Part shown: positions 8,775-18,552 of the stretch, piece by piece
Layout of the letters: the number at the start of each line of letters is the position of its first letter
Position numbering within the stretch: position 1 is the first letter of the stretch
Origin: Mucilaginibacter sp. Bleaf8
Lineage (GTDB): Bacteria > Bacteroidota > Bacteroidia > Sphingobacteriales > Sphingobacteriaceae
DNA: 64,000 nucleotides
Direction of reading: 5' to 3'
NCBI RefSeq assembly: GCF_018390515.1
Contig: NZ_JAHBBK010000006.1
Location: forward strand, 124,001-188,000
Notes under the pieces: generated by a model
What the model was told of the DNA's origin: nothing
The model's input: only the letters and a program-made list of their open reading frames with translations
Databases searched by the model: none
Program-made: the position numbers and the translations under genes

Positions 8775-11700
8775 ATGCTTTCAAAGAAACATTTCGTTCT
8801 ATTGTTACTTACCTGCTTAATTGCTTTTACTTCCCGGGCTCAAAAGCCATACTGGCTCGATGAAACTAAAAATGAGGAAAACCGCCTGCCCATGCATTCC
8901 TCCTACTTTGTTTACGAGAATGAAAAGCTTGCCCAAACCAACAACTGGCATGCATCCGCCAATTACCAAAGCCTGAACGGCGCGTGGAAATTTAAATGGG
9001 CCGAAAACCCGGCCGGCATCCCGGAACACTTTGAGGCCGTTAATTTTGATGACAGCGCCTGGAAAAACTTCAATGTACCGAGTAACTGGGAAATGAATGG
9101 CTATGGCTTTCCCATTTATACTACCTCAGGGTTTGAATTTGCTTACCTGATGAATAACCAGGTAAATCCGCCTGTGGTGCCGCTTAGTTTTGACCCGACT
9201 GCCGTTTACCGGCGCGAAGTTACCTTACCCGCCAATTGGCAGGGCAAACAAGTGGTGTTACATATCGGCGCTGCAAAATCCAACTTAGCAGTTTGGGTAA
9301 ACGGCAGGTATGTAGGTTATGGAGAGGACAGCAAGTTGCCGTCTGAATTTGATGTTACTCCCTACCTCACCTCCGGTAAAAATTTGATTGTACTGAAAAT
9401 CATGCGCTGGTGCGATGGTAACTATATCGAAGATCAGGACATGTGGCGACTGAGCGGCATTACACGCGACTGCTACCTCGTGGCACGCAATCCGGTTCAC
9501 ATCTACGATACCGAGGTAATTCCAGACCTGGACAGTACTTATCACAATGGACGATTATATATCAAGCTCCATCTCAACAAAAAACCCGTTGCTCCTGTTA
9601 ATGCCGAGGTTGAACTGAAATACGGCACAGTAAAAGTTGCCATTGGTACCGTTGCATTTGATACCTCGGCCCTTGGCACAACGCAACTACAAGTATTGGC
9701 ACCGCACTTATGGAGTGCTGAAATACCCAATTTATATCAACTCACTATCAGGCTTAAAAATAGTGATGGCCAGGTAACAGAGGTGATACCACAACGCGTG
9801 GGTTTCCGTAAAATTGAAATTAAAAATGGTGCATTTCTGGTAAACGGCAAGCCGGTATTAATTAAAGGTGTAAACCGGCACGAGACCGATCCGGTTACCG
9901 GGCAAACCATTTCAAAAGAAGCTATGCTGCGCGATATCAGGCTGATGAAGCTTTTTAATATCAACGCCGTACGCACAAGCCATTATCCCAATAGCGAATA
10001 CTGGCTCGACCTGTGCGATCAGTATGGAATTTATGTTGTGGGCGAAGCCAATATCGAATCGCATGGTATGGGGTATGATATTACGCAAACCATGGCCAAC
10101 CGCCCTACCTGGGTTAATGCCCATTTGATGCGGGTACAGCGCATGGTTGAGCGCGACAAGAACCATCCCGCCATCGTTATCTGGAGCATCGGTAATGAAG
10201 CCGGTAATGGGTATAATTTTTACAGCTGTTATTTGTGGATGAAAAACCGCGACCATAGCCGCCCCGTACAATACGAGCGCGCAGTGGCCGATTACAGAAC
10301 TTACACCTGGGAGTGGAATTCGGACATTATATGCCCCATGTATCCTACGCCGGATGGAATGCTGGCCTATGCTAAGCGCAACCCAACGCCCAAGCGCCCG
10401 TTCATTATGTGTGAATATGCACATGCCATGGGCAACTCCTTAGGTAACTTCAAGGATTACTGGGATATTATACGCGGCAACAAGACCGTATTCCAAGGCG
10501 GGTTTATTTGGGATTTTGTTGATCAGTGCTTTCAGCGGGTAAATGCTAAAGGCGATACGGTATATACTTATGGTGGTGATTATGAGCCTAAAGAAGCCAT
10601 TACCGATTGGAACTATGCTGCCAAAGGTATCTTTTACGCCAACCGCACGCCTTATCCCCATGCTTGGGAAATGAAAAAGCTTTATCAAAGCATCCAAACC
10701 AAATTTATTGACGGGCATACCATCGAGCTTTACAACGAAAACTTTTTTAAAGATCTCAGTAACGTTTCGCTGAACTGGGAGGTGATTGTAAACGGCAAAA
10801 AGCAGCAGAACGGTGATGTGCAAAATATAAGCGTTGCACCACAGCAAACCGGCCGGATCAGCTTACCGATTAAACCAACAGCCGACGGAGAAGCCTTTTT
10901 AAATGTCACTTATAAACTAAAAAAGGAAGAACCGCTTGTTGGCGCGGGCCATATCATAGCTACCGATCAGCTGAAATTACAGGGCAATTACCGAAATATC
11001 CTTCTCGTTGAAAGCAAAGGCAGGTTGAAAAAAGAGGAAAGCGAACATAGTATAACCTTCACCTCAACTATTGCCAGAATAGTTTTTGACAAGCAACAGG
11101 GTTGGATGCATAGCTACAGCTTGAAAGGAACGGCAATGTTGGATGACCAAGCAGCATTAAAGCCCAACTTTTGGCGCGCACCCAATGACAATGACTATGG
11201 AGCCAGCTTGCAAACCAAACTTAAAAAGTGGAAAACAGCAGTAAACAATGCCAAACTGATTAGCTTTACCAACCAGTTACAGCATGATGTAGCCACGATT
11301 AAAGCGGTTTACAGCCTGCCGGATGTGGCTTCTCAACTTACCCTATCTTATACCATCAATGCAGCGGGTGAGGTTCTCATCAACCAACAATTAAAAGCAG
11401 ATACCACGCAAAAAACAGATATGCTGCCCCGTTTTGGCATGCAGTGGATTTTGCCCATAGGGTTTGAGCAGATCATTTACTATGGCCGCGGGCCTTTTGA
11501 AAACTATCAGGATCGTAATTACAGCGCACATGTTGGATTATATAAACAAACCGTTAGTTCGCAGTACTTCCATTACGTTACCCCACAGGAAACGGGCAAT
11601 AAAACCGATATCCGCTGGTTTAGGATCACGAATAAAAACGGGAAAGGATTGGAAATTACATCCGACCAAAACTTAAGCATGAGTGCACTGCATTACCGCG

Positions 11701-11900
11701 ACAGTGATTTGGACGATGGCGACAAACGCCACCAACGCCACGCTGCCGATCTGATTGCACGCCCGCAAACCCAGCTGAATATTGATTACAAACAAATGGG
11801 GGTAGGCGGTATTGACAGCTGGCATTCCCGGCCTATGGCTAAGTACCAGTTACCTTTTGGCAACTACCAATACAGCTTTATGATCCGTCCTATACTTTAA
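8775..11900 (+). CDS. GH2 beta-galactosidase, secreted
   Basis: 1041 residues, the full LacZ-type length, with a signal peptide (1-22, LLTCLIAFTSRAQ). Order: jelly-roll sugar-binding domain (about 65-245), immunoglobulin-like domain, TIM barrel (about 350-640), second Ig-like domain and the C-terminal beta-galactosidase small-chain domain (about 760-1040). The acid/base Glu is E475 in WSIGNEAGNG and the nucleophile E547 in IMCEYAHAMGNS. Export to the periplasm or cell surface suits removal of beta-galactose from plant glycans rather than lactose use. The terminator upstream suggests its own promoter. Confidence 0.93.
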   Translation: MLSKKHFVLLLLTCLIAFTSRAQKPYWLDETKNEENRLPMHSSYFVYENEKLAQTNNWHASANYQSLNGAWKFKWAENPAGIPEHFEAVNFDDSAWKNFNVPSNWEMNGYGFPIYTTSGFEFAYLMNNQVNPPVVPLSFDPTAVYRREVTLPANWQGKQVVLHIGAAKSNLAVWVNGRYVGYGEDSKLPSEFDVTPYLTSGKNLIVLKIMRWCDGNYIEDQDMWRLSGITRDCYLVARNPVHIYDTEVIPDLDSTYHNGRLYIKLHLNKKPVAPVNAEVELKYGTVKVAIGTVAFDTSALGTTQLQVLAPHLWSAEIPNLYQLTIRLKNSDGQVTEVIPQRVGFRKIEIKNGAFLVNGKPVLIKGVNRHETDPVTGQTISKEAMLRDIRLMKLFNINAVRTSHYPNSEYWLDLCDQYGIYVVGEANIESHGMGYDITQTMANRPTWVNAHLMRVQRMVERDKNHPAIVIWSIGNEAGNGYNFYSCYLWMKNRDHSRPVQYERAVADYRTYTWEWNSDIICPMYPTPDGMLAYAKRNPTPKRPFIMCEYAHAMGNSLGNFKDYWDIIRGNKTVFQGGFIWDFVDQCFQRVNAKGDTVYTYGGDYEPKEAITDWNYAAKGIFYANRTPYPHAWEMKKLYQSIQTKFIDGHTIELYNENFFKDLSNVSLNWEVIVNGKKQQNGDVQNISVAPQQTGRISLPIKPTADGEAFLNVTYKLKKEEPLVGAGHIIATDQLKLQGNYRNILLVESKGRLKKEESEHSITFTSTIARIVFDKQQGWMHSYSLKGTAMLDDQAALKPNFWRAPNDNDYGASLQTKLKKWKTAVNNAKLISFTNQLQHDVATIKAVYSLPDVASQLTLSYTINAAGEVLINQQLKADTTQKTDMLPRFGMQWILPIGFEQIIYYGRGPFENYQDRNYSAHVGLYKQTVSSQYFHYVTPQETGNKTDIRWFRITNKNGKGLEITSDQNLSMSALHYRDSDLDDGDKRHQRHAADLIARPQTQLNIDYKQMGVGGIDSWHSRPMAKYQLPFGNYQYSFMIRPIL

Positions 11901-12026
11901 GTGTGGTACACATTCTTATTGATATATTAAGTCGGTGCCACAATGCATATCTACTATTGATTATTATATTCGCTGTAAAGTAATGCCATACTGTAAAAGC
12001 AGCTATCAAGTAATATCAAAGTAACT

Positions 12027-12575
12027 ATGAACGAGAAAGAAACAACCAAGCTCAGTAAGTTTTTAAGCCTGGTGTTGCGGCATCAGCCCGATCTTATCGG
12101 TATTGAACTGGATGAACAGGGCTGGGTTAAGGTGGATGAGCTGCTGAAACAGTCCGCCAATCACGGACATTTGATTACCCTGGAGATGCTTAACCACGTT
12201 GTGGAAACCAATGCCAAAAAGCGCTTTGCCTTTAGTAATGATGGGCATAAAATTAGAGCAAACCAGGGGCATTCCGTTGAGGTAGACTTAGGTTACGAGC
12301 CGCAGGTTCCGCCTACTGTTTTATATCATGGTACCGGCAGCCAGTCAGTAGCCTCCATTCTGCAATCAGGCCTCGAAAAGCGCAGCAGGCAGCATGTACA
12401 TTTGAGTGCAGACCGGGATACGGCCATCAAAGTAGGCAGCCGGCATGGCAAACCGGTAGTGCTTGAGGTGCTTGCCCTTGAGATGCATCAGAATGGCTAT
12501 ACATTTTTCTTATCTGCAAACGGCGTGTGGTTAACTGAAACCGTACCCGCGAACTTTTTGCAGTTATCACAATAA
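12027..12575 (+). CDS. kptA: RNA 2'-phosphotransferase (Tpt1/KptA family)
   Basis: 182 residues, typical for the family. The N-terminal winged-helix signature LSLVLRHQPDLIGI is followed by EQGWVKVDELL, and the C-terminal ADP-ribosyltransferase-like fold has YHGTGSQSV. The Arg-His-Arg-Arg catalytic set is represented by R18, H19, R66 and probably R121. Tpt1/KptA removes a 2'-phosphate from an RNA splice junction using NAD+. Bacteria lack that splicing pathway, so its bacterial role, perhaps RNA repair, is unsettled. The SF1 helicase gene follows 147 bp later on the same strand. Confidence 0.93.
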   Translation: MNEKETTKLSKFLSLVLRHQPDLIGIELDEQGWVKVDELLKQSANHGHLITLEMLNHVVETNAKKRFAFSNDGHKIRANQGHSVEVDLGYEPQVPPTVLYHGTGSQSVASILQSGLEKRSRQHVHLSADRDTAIKVGSRHGKPVVLEVLALEMHQNGYTFFLSANGVWLTETVPANFLQLSQ

Positions 12576-12708
12576 CTAAGCAGATTCGGTTTATATCTGG
12601 CGAGATAACTGCAACAGGCTGAACAATGAGTTGCAGACAAAATATATACTTACGTTTACCACATGAACTCAAAATAGCTTAACTCACTTCCAAGCTATGC
12701 AATAATCC

Positions 12709-12716
12709 TACATTTG
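12709..12716 (+). promoter_or_regulatory. Candidate -7 element just before the SF1 helicase ATG
   Basis: TACATTTG matches TAnnTTTG and ends 6 bp before the ATG at 12723. If used, transcription would start about at the start codon, giving a leaderless or nearly leaderless mRNA. A good -33 TTTG is not evident. Confidence 0.4.
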
Positions 12717-12722
12717 CAGGGC

Positions 12723-14540
12723 ATGAACAGCTATTTTCAGGATCTCACAAATTTACTTTCGGCAGAACGTGCTGCCGATGAAGCTTCATTTGCGGGCTTA
12801 ACAGCCGGTACAGGAGCGGCACAGCGCCGGGCGTTGGGCTTGTGCTGGTATCCAATTGCTATCCGCGGCACGGAGCCTGTACGTGGCGACTATCTCAGCA
12901 TTGAGGTTGAACGTACCACCCATAAAGAACTGTCACATCAGATCCGCTTTGGCAGTTCGGTTGCCTTGTTTTCAAATCACGATCAGCAAGACAGGGCGCA
13001 AGGAACGGTAACTTATTTAGGCACTGACCGGATGAGGATTACCTTAACGGTGGAGGAACTGCCCGACTGGGCCGCCGACGGTAAGTTGGGTATCGACCTG
13101 TTGTTTGACGACTATAGTTACGACGAGATGCGCAATGCCTTGAAAAAAGCAGCGCAAACCGATTCCCGCATCATCAAGGTGCTAACAGGTGAAACAAGCC
13201 CATCGTTTGTTCCGGTAACTTATACAAATGCAAATTTAAACAAGTCGCAGGAGGCTGCTGTTCGCTGTATCTTAAGCGCACAGGATCTTGCTATTGTGCA
13301 TGGCCCGCCCGGCACAGGTAAAACCACCACTTTAGTAGCAGCAATTCAAGCCTTAGTTGCGCAAGGCGACCAGCAGATACTGGTGGTTGCGCCCAGCAAT
13401 ACGGCAGTTGATCTGTTAAGCGAAAAACTGTCCGACACCGGCCTGAATGTACTGCGTATTGGCAACCCCGTCCGCGTGACCGAACGCCTGCAAAAACTTA
13501 CCCTGGATAGCCGCGTCGCTTTACATGAGCAGGTTAAGGAAGTAAAAAAGCTACGGAAAATGGCTGCCGAGTACAAAAACATGGCGCACAAATATAAACG
13601 CAGCTTCGGCAAGGCAGAACGGGAGCAGCGTAAGGCACTTTTTGACGAAGCGCACCGCATTATGCGCGATGTGACTGCTATTGAAGAGTTTGTCAGCAAT
13701 GATGTGATCAGCAAAGCACAAGTGATTACCGCCACGCTTGTTGGCTCGGTGCATCATACCATCAAAAAGTTGCAATTCCATACCGTGGTTATGGATGAAG
13801 CGGGCCAGGCCCTGGAACCTGCCGCCTGGATACCCATATTGAAAGCGCAGCGGGTTATCTTAGCAGGCGATCACCTGCAGCTACCGCCAACGGTTAAATC
13901 ATCATCGAGCGCGCTAACCACAACCCTGTTAGAAAAATGCGTAGCCCTGCACCCTCAGGCGGTAACCTTGTTAGAGGAGCAGTACCGCATGAATACCCAG
14001 ATCATGGGCTTTTCATCGCTCAAATTCTACAACAACAATCTTGTTGCACATCCTTCAGTGGCTAACCGTGTATTAGTGCCCGGCGACAAACCTTTTACCT
14101 TTATTGACACGGCCGGTGCAGGTTATGAAGAGCAGGCCGAAGGCACCAGCACTGCCAACCCCGAGGAAGCTGCCTTTATTATTCGGCATATCGACACTAT
14201 GAATTATACAGGCGTAAGCGTTGCCGTTATTGCCCCTTACAAAGAACAAGTTACAATTTTAAAAGAGCAATTAGCCGGAACAACCGTAGAAGTAAATACC
14301 GTGGATGGCTTTCAGGGCCAAGAGCGGGATGTGGTTTATATCTCGCTTACGCGAAGCAACAGCAACGGCACTATCGGTTTCCTGTCAGATTACCGGCGCA
14401 TGAATGTGGCCATGACCAGGGCAAGGCGAAAGCTGGTTTTAGTTGGTGATAGTGCCACCCTGGCGCAAACGCCGTTTTACGCAGAAATGATAGCCTATGC
14501 CGAAAAGCTGGGCGGCTATGAAAGTGTTTGGGAATATTGA
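12723..14540 (+). CDS. SF1B helicase of the Upf1/IGHMBP2 type
   Basis: 605 residues from the ATG at 12723; an in-frame TTG at 12714 is a less likely start because it lies inside the promoter-like element. The N-terminal OB/stalk region precedes helicase motifs in order: Walker A GPPGTGKTTTLVAA, motif II VVMDEAGQALEP, motif III AGDHLQLPPTV, motif V NTVDGFQGQERD and motif VI MNVAMTRARRKL. A coiled-coil insertion rich in K/R/E lies between motifs I and II. Family members unwind DNA or RNA 5' to 3'. The substrate here is unknown; an RNA-repair link with the preceding kptA is only positional. Confidence 0.9.
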   Translation: MNSYFQDLTNLLSAERAADEASFAGLTAGTGAAQRRALGLCWYPIAIRGTEPVRGDYLSIEVERTTHKELSHQIRFGSSVALFSNHDQQDRAQGTVTYLGTDRMRITLTVEELPDWAADGKLGIDLLFDDYSYDEMRNALKKAAQTDSRIIKVLTGETSPSFVPVTYTNANLNKSQEAAVRCILSAQDLAIVHGPPGTGKTTTLVAAIQALVAQGDQQILVVAPSNTAVDLLSEKLSDTGLNVLRIGNPVRVTERLQKLTLDSRVALHEQVKEVKKLRKMAAEYKNMAHKYKRSFGKAEREQRKALFDEAHRIMRDVTAIEEFVSNDVISKAQVITATLVGSVHHTIKKLQFHTVVMDEAGQALEPAAWIPILKAQRVILAGDHLQLPPTVKSSSSALTTTLLEKCVALHPQAVTLLEEQYRMNTQIMGFSSLKFYNNNLVAHPSVANRVLVPGDKPFTFIDTAGAGYEEQAEGTSTANPEEAAFIIRHIDTMNYTGVSVAVIAPYKEQVTILKEQLAGTTVEVNTVDGFQGQERDVVYISLTRSNSNGTIGFLSDYRRMNVAMTRARRKLVLVGDSATLAQTPFYAEMIAYAEKLGGYESVWEY

Positions 14541-14713
14541 AGTGATATAGATAACACTTAAGCATCCATTATAGAGGCTGCTTTTTAACCACTGTATGTG
14601 GCTAAATGATGAGCCGTATCAAATGATTGTTTGAATTTTGCAAGCTTTCGTTTGATGATCGCAAACGCCACAGGGCCATCCTGATGCACCTTTGCTTTAT
14701 TAAATTTAAGCAA

Positions 14714-15553
14714 ATGGATAAGAAAGTTTGGTATGTTACCGGTGCATCCAAAGGCTTGGGATTGGCATTGGTAAAACAATTATTAGCTGCTGGCTACAGG
14801 GTAGCGGCAACATCAAGATCAGCAGATGCCATGCAAAGCGCCGTTGGTGATACAAACAGCAACCAGTTCCTGCCACTGGAAGTTGACTTGGGCGATGCGG
14901 CCTCTGTTAACGGTTCTATTGAACAAACCGTAAGCAAATTTGGCCGTGTTGATGTTGTGGTAAACAATGCGGGTTTTGGTATTGGAGGTAGTTTAGAGGA
15001 GCTATCCGAAAAAGAAATAGTGGACAGTTTTGGCGTAAATGTATATGGTACGATTAAAGTAATCAAAGCAGCATTACCGGTGATGCGCAAGCAACGCTCG
15101 GGGCACATCATCAACATCTCTTCTATAGCCGGCTTTGCAGCAGCAACAGGCTGGTCGGTTTATGCAGCTACCAAGTTTGCAGTTATAGGCCTGTCGGAAG
15201 TACTGGCAGATGATGTACGCGAATTTGGCATTAATGTAACGGTAGTTGCGCCGGGCGCATTCCGCACAGAATTCCTGAGCGAACAATCGTTGGTTTTAGC
15301 CGAAAACAAGATGGAAGAATATGAGGCCGTAAGGGCATCGCACACTCGCTACCTTACCATGAACGGCAAGCAGGCCGGCGATCCGCAAAAAGCAGCCGAG
15401 GTGTTCATCCGCTTGGCGGAAATGCCCGAGCCTCCCGTCCGGTTCTTTATGGGTACGGATGCCTATAACCGGGCCTTGCAGAAAACCGATCAGCTTAAAG
15501 CCAACCTGGAGCAGTGGAAAGAGTTATCGTCAATTACCGATTTTGGTGCGTAA
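14714..15553 (+). CDS. Short-chain dehydrogenase/reductase
   Basis: 279 residues from the ATG at 14714; a TTG further upstream adds 29 residues unlike the family N-terminus. Classical SDR features: NAD(P)-binding TGASKGLGLAL (9-19), NNAGFG (84-89), N109, and catalytic S137, Y150 and K154 in SVYAATKFA. Arg34/Arg36-type residues after beta-2 (AATSRSADA) favour NADP(H). It resembles general bacterial oxidoreductases whose substrate cannot be told from sequence. It is monocistronic and converges on the permease pseudogene. Confidence 0.88.
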   Translation: MDKKVWYVTGASKGLGLALVKQLLAAGYRVAATSRSADAMQSAVGDTNSNQFLPLEVDLGDAASVNGSIEQTVSKFGRVDVVVNNAGFGIGGSLEELSEKEIVDSFGVNVYGTIKVIKAALPVMRKQRSGHIINISSIAGFAAATGWSVYAATKFAVIGLSEVLADDVREFGINVTVVAPGAFRTEFLSEQSLVLAENKMEEYEAVRASHTRYLTMNGKQAGDPQKAAEVFIRLAEMPEPPVRFFMGTDAYNRALQKTDQLKANLEQWKELSSITDFGA

Positions 15554-15603
15554 TACCAACTTATACTTTTGTAAGCAGTAAAAGAGGCTGATTGATTATT
15601 TGT

Positions 15604-15648
15604 ATATTCACTACCCGGTTCCCAAAAGGAAAATTGGGTAGTGAATAT
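15604..15648. terminator. Hairpin between convergent genes, possible bidirectional terminator
   Basis: A perfect 13-bp inverted repeat (15604-15616 ATATTCACTACCC and 15636-15648) with a 19-nt loop, placed between the SDR stop and the stop of the convergent permease. There is no strong T tract on either side, so termination is inferred from position and stem strength. Confidence 0.6.
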
Positions 15649-15666
15649 TCAAACTATTATCTGCAA

Positions 15667-18066
15667 TTACTCGCTTCTTAAACTATTTACCGGGTTAGCC
15701 ACAGCCGCTTTGATAGCATGCGAGCTAATGGTAAGCAGCGCAAATACAATAGCAGTGATTCCCGCAATAACAAAAGCCCAGGCGTTTATGTGTATGCGGT
15801 AACTGAATGCCATTAGCCATTGGTTCATGATATACCAGGCTATTGGTGAGGCAATCAGGATGGAAAGTGTTACGAGTTTCAGAAAATCGCCTGTCAGTAA
15901 TTTGGCAATGCCCGGTACGCTTGCGCCCAGCACTTTGCGAATGCCTATCTCCTTGGTTCTTTGCTCGGCTATAAAAGCCGCCAGGCCAAACAGCCCTAAG
16001 CAAGCCACAAATATGGCCAGTATGGAGAAAACGGTAGCTGTTGTGGCCATATGCTGTTCGGCATTATATAAGTTTTGAATATGGCTGTCCAAAAATTCGT
16101 AATCAAAGCTCGAGTTGGACATATCCGCTTTAAAATCGTTCTGTATTTGTTGCACAAAGCGGGGGATATCTTTAGTGTTATAACGGATCAGTAACGTGCG
16201 CAATGATTCCGGTGCCTCATTCATCGTATAGTAAACATAGCCGCCTACCTCGCTTTTAAGCGACTGGTAATTAAAGTCTTTAACTACACCGGTTACAATG
16301 GCTTTGCTGCCCATCTCTGTGCCAATGTACTTACCCACGGCATCCTGCGGCGACTGAAAGCCAAGATATTTGATAACGGCCTCATTTAATAAAACATAGC
16401 AAGTGGTATCGCCAGCCGCAACAGTATGCGGCAAACTATTGCCTGCCAGCAGCTTCAGCCGCATGGTTTTTACGATGGAGCCATCAGTATGGCAGGTTTT
16501 TACCGGCATACCTTTATCATCGCCTCCTAATTTCCATACGCTTCTGCCACTCTCTACATCGCCCGGAATAGACTGTACCGCCGAAACGCTTTCTACACCG
16601 GATAGCCCCTGCAAATTGTTCATGAACGCCGTTACCTGCTGCTGGCTTTGTGCAGCTTTAATGTTCACGGCAACTATACCCTTCGGGTTATACCCCAAAT
16701 CCTTGTTACGGATAAACTGGATCTGCTGCAGGATAATGATCACAGCTATAATCAGAATAATAGAAGCGGAAAACTGGAATACCACCAACGACCGGCGGAT
16801 AAAATCGGCAACGGAATGTTTTAACTTCAGTTTATTCATTAAAACCAATGGGGAAATGCGTGACATTGAAAATGCCGGGTAACTGCCTGCTATAACAGTT
16901 ACCAGCAGCCATGTTACAAACAGGCAAAGTAATATAGGCACAGCAAAAAATGCCGTTGAACTTAACACAATACCTGTAACGCGCTGAAATAGCGGCTGTA
17001 ATATAAAGGCAAAACCATATCCTATAAGTATAGCAACTAAGGACAGTAAAGCTGTTTCAGTGTAAAAAAGCGCTACTAAATGGCGGCCATTTGCACCCAA
17101 TACTTTGTTTACGCCTACCCCTTTAGCGCGTTTTTGCGAACGCGCAGTTGCCAGATTCATGTAGTTGATACAGGCGATAAGCAACACCAATATGGATAAA
17201 AACATGAGCGCTTTTACTGTACTGATGTTACCGATTTTGGACGAGTAACCCTATCTGATATCGGCTGAATACAGGTGAATAGCTGTGAGTGGCTGAAACA
17301 AAAATCGGGTGAAGTACTTTTGATCCTTTGCTACATTCTTATCAATAAGGGCCGTTGCCTGCGCTTGTACGCGTTGTATACTTGCTGCGGGCTGTAACAA
17401 ACAATAAGTTTCATAACTGGCATTACTCCAGTAAACGTTTTTACCAGCCCAAGTGTCCATAATATTGTAAATCATATCACAATCAATGGTACTGTTTGCC
17501 GGTAAATTGGCATAAACGCCCGAAACGTGAAGGGTGTCGCGGTTGTTTACATAAATGATCTTCCCGAGGGCCGATGCCTTGCCATACAATCGTTCTTTTG
17601 CAGCCTGCGAGAGGACAATAGATTTAGGCTGTATAAATGCGGCATGGGCGTTTCCTTCTGTAAACCGCATATCAAACATGCTAAAAACTGTTGAGTCGGC
17701 CATGTACAAGCCCTTTTCGGTAAAGTTTTTTTCATCTGTTTTTAACGATACCCGGGCGCCAAAATCGTGCTTAATAAGCCGCGTCACAGCTTTTACCTCC
17801 GGAATGGCCTGAGCAACAGCAGGCCCAACCGCATTAGGTAACTGCGCCCATACTTTGTAATTATACTGTGCAGTGGTTTGCATGTTTATCCGGTAAATAT
17901 TTTTCGAGTTCTTGTACATGCGGTCAAAACTCAATTCATAAGATATGCAGGCAAACAGCGTAATGCAAACACACATCCCAATTGCCAGTCCGGCAATATT
18001 AAGCGTAGTAAAAAGCTTATTGGTAACAATATTACGCCAGGCTATCTTTATGTAATTCTTTATCAT
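15667..18066 (-). pseudogene. FtsX/MacB-type ABC transporter permease interrupted by an in-frame stop
   Basis: The reading frame runs from ATG 18064-18066 to TAA at 15667 and would give about 799 residues, the normal size for Bacteroidota FtsX-like permeases. Codon 272 is TAG (17251-17253). The frame continues unchanged on the far side, and the ORF that restarts at Met 17205 is in the same frame. The N-terminal part has TM1 (NKLFTTLNIAGLAIGMCVC) and the MacB periplasmic domain. The C-terminal part has the FtsX domains with the conserved EQRTKEIGIRKVLGA. One substitution, for example CAG to TAG, explains the break. No ATPase gene is adjacent, as is common for this family. A sequencing error or suppressor tRNA is the alternative. 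Confidence 0.85.
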
Positions 18067-18552
18067 ATCGTCTATTTAACAATGGCTTAGTTATGCGGTG
18101 TCGCCTCTATTGAGTAAACAGGTCTGCTTAATTGACTATCAGGGTTCTTATCGCTCATTAGGGCTCCAACCAAATTGCAAAGCCTATACCTATATGTTAA
18201 AATATTGACTTAAAGCCGATTATCACACATAATACATTAATCAGTGTTCGCTTTCGATACAATAAACGTTCGTTTTCGATTAAGATGAGCTTACCTAAAG
18301 GTGGTGGGAAATATGCTGTTATATCCTGATAAAGATAGTATGTGTAAAGCTACGCTGATGTATGGAGATCAAAGCCAAATGTTGGCAATTGAAAACAAAG
18401 TGAAGGCCAATTAATATTTCGTTAGACTAATCTGGGTACGCCTAACGTCAAATAAAATCAAATTTAGTTTTGAATACTTTTATAGCAAATAGCCATTTAA
18501 TTTAAAGCTGCCATTTCTATTATACGATTAACTTCTGATACAAAGCACTTGG
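18067..18552. other. Gene-free 486-bp stretch upstream of the interrupted permease
   Basis: AT-rich region between cheB (3' end) and the permease start. It holds the direct repeat listed at 18246-18280. A 33-codon plus-strand ORF (18313-18414) has no supporting signal. I see no terminator hairpin after cheB and no clear promoter. Confidence 0.5.
18246..18280. repeat. Direct repeat with 22-bp period, possible operator
   Basis: GTTCGCTTTCGAT at 18246-18258 recurs as GTTCGTTTTCGAT at 18268-18280, with 12 of 13 bases identical. The 22-bp period is about two helical turns, as expected for tandem protein binding sites on one DNA face. It lies 180 bp upstream of the permease ATG. No regulator is assigned. 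Confidence 0.5.

Noticed and set aside
13346..13781. Long antisense ORFs under the SF1 helicase and similar ones under uvrA, cheA and GH2
   Set aside because: They lie opposite well-supported coding sequence, have skewed composition (Ser/Cys/Arg-rich) and no family motifs, so they are frame shadows.
18313..18414. 33-codon plus-strand ORF in the gap upstream of the permease
   Set aside because: No promoter or known family, short enough to occur by chance, and four Met codons in 33. It cannot be supported without conservation data.
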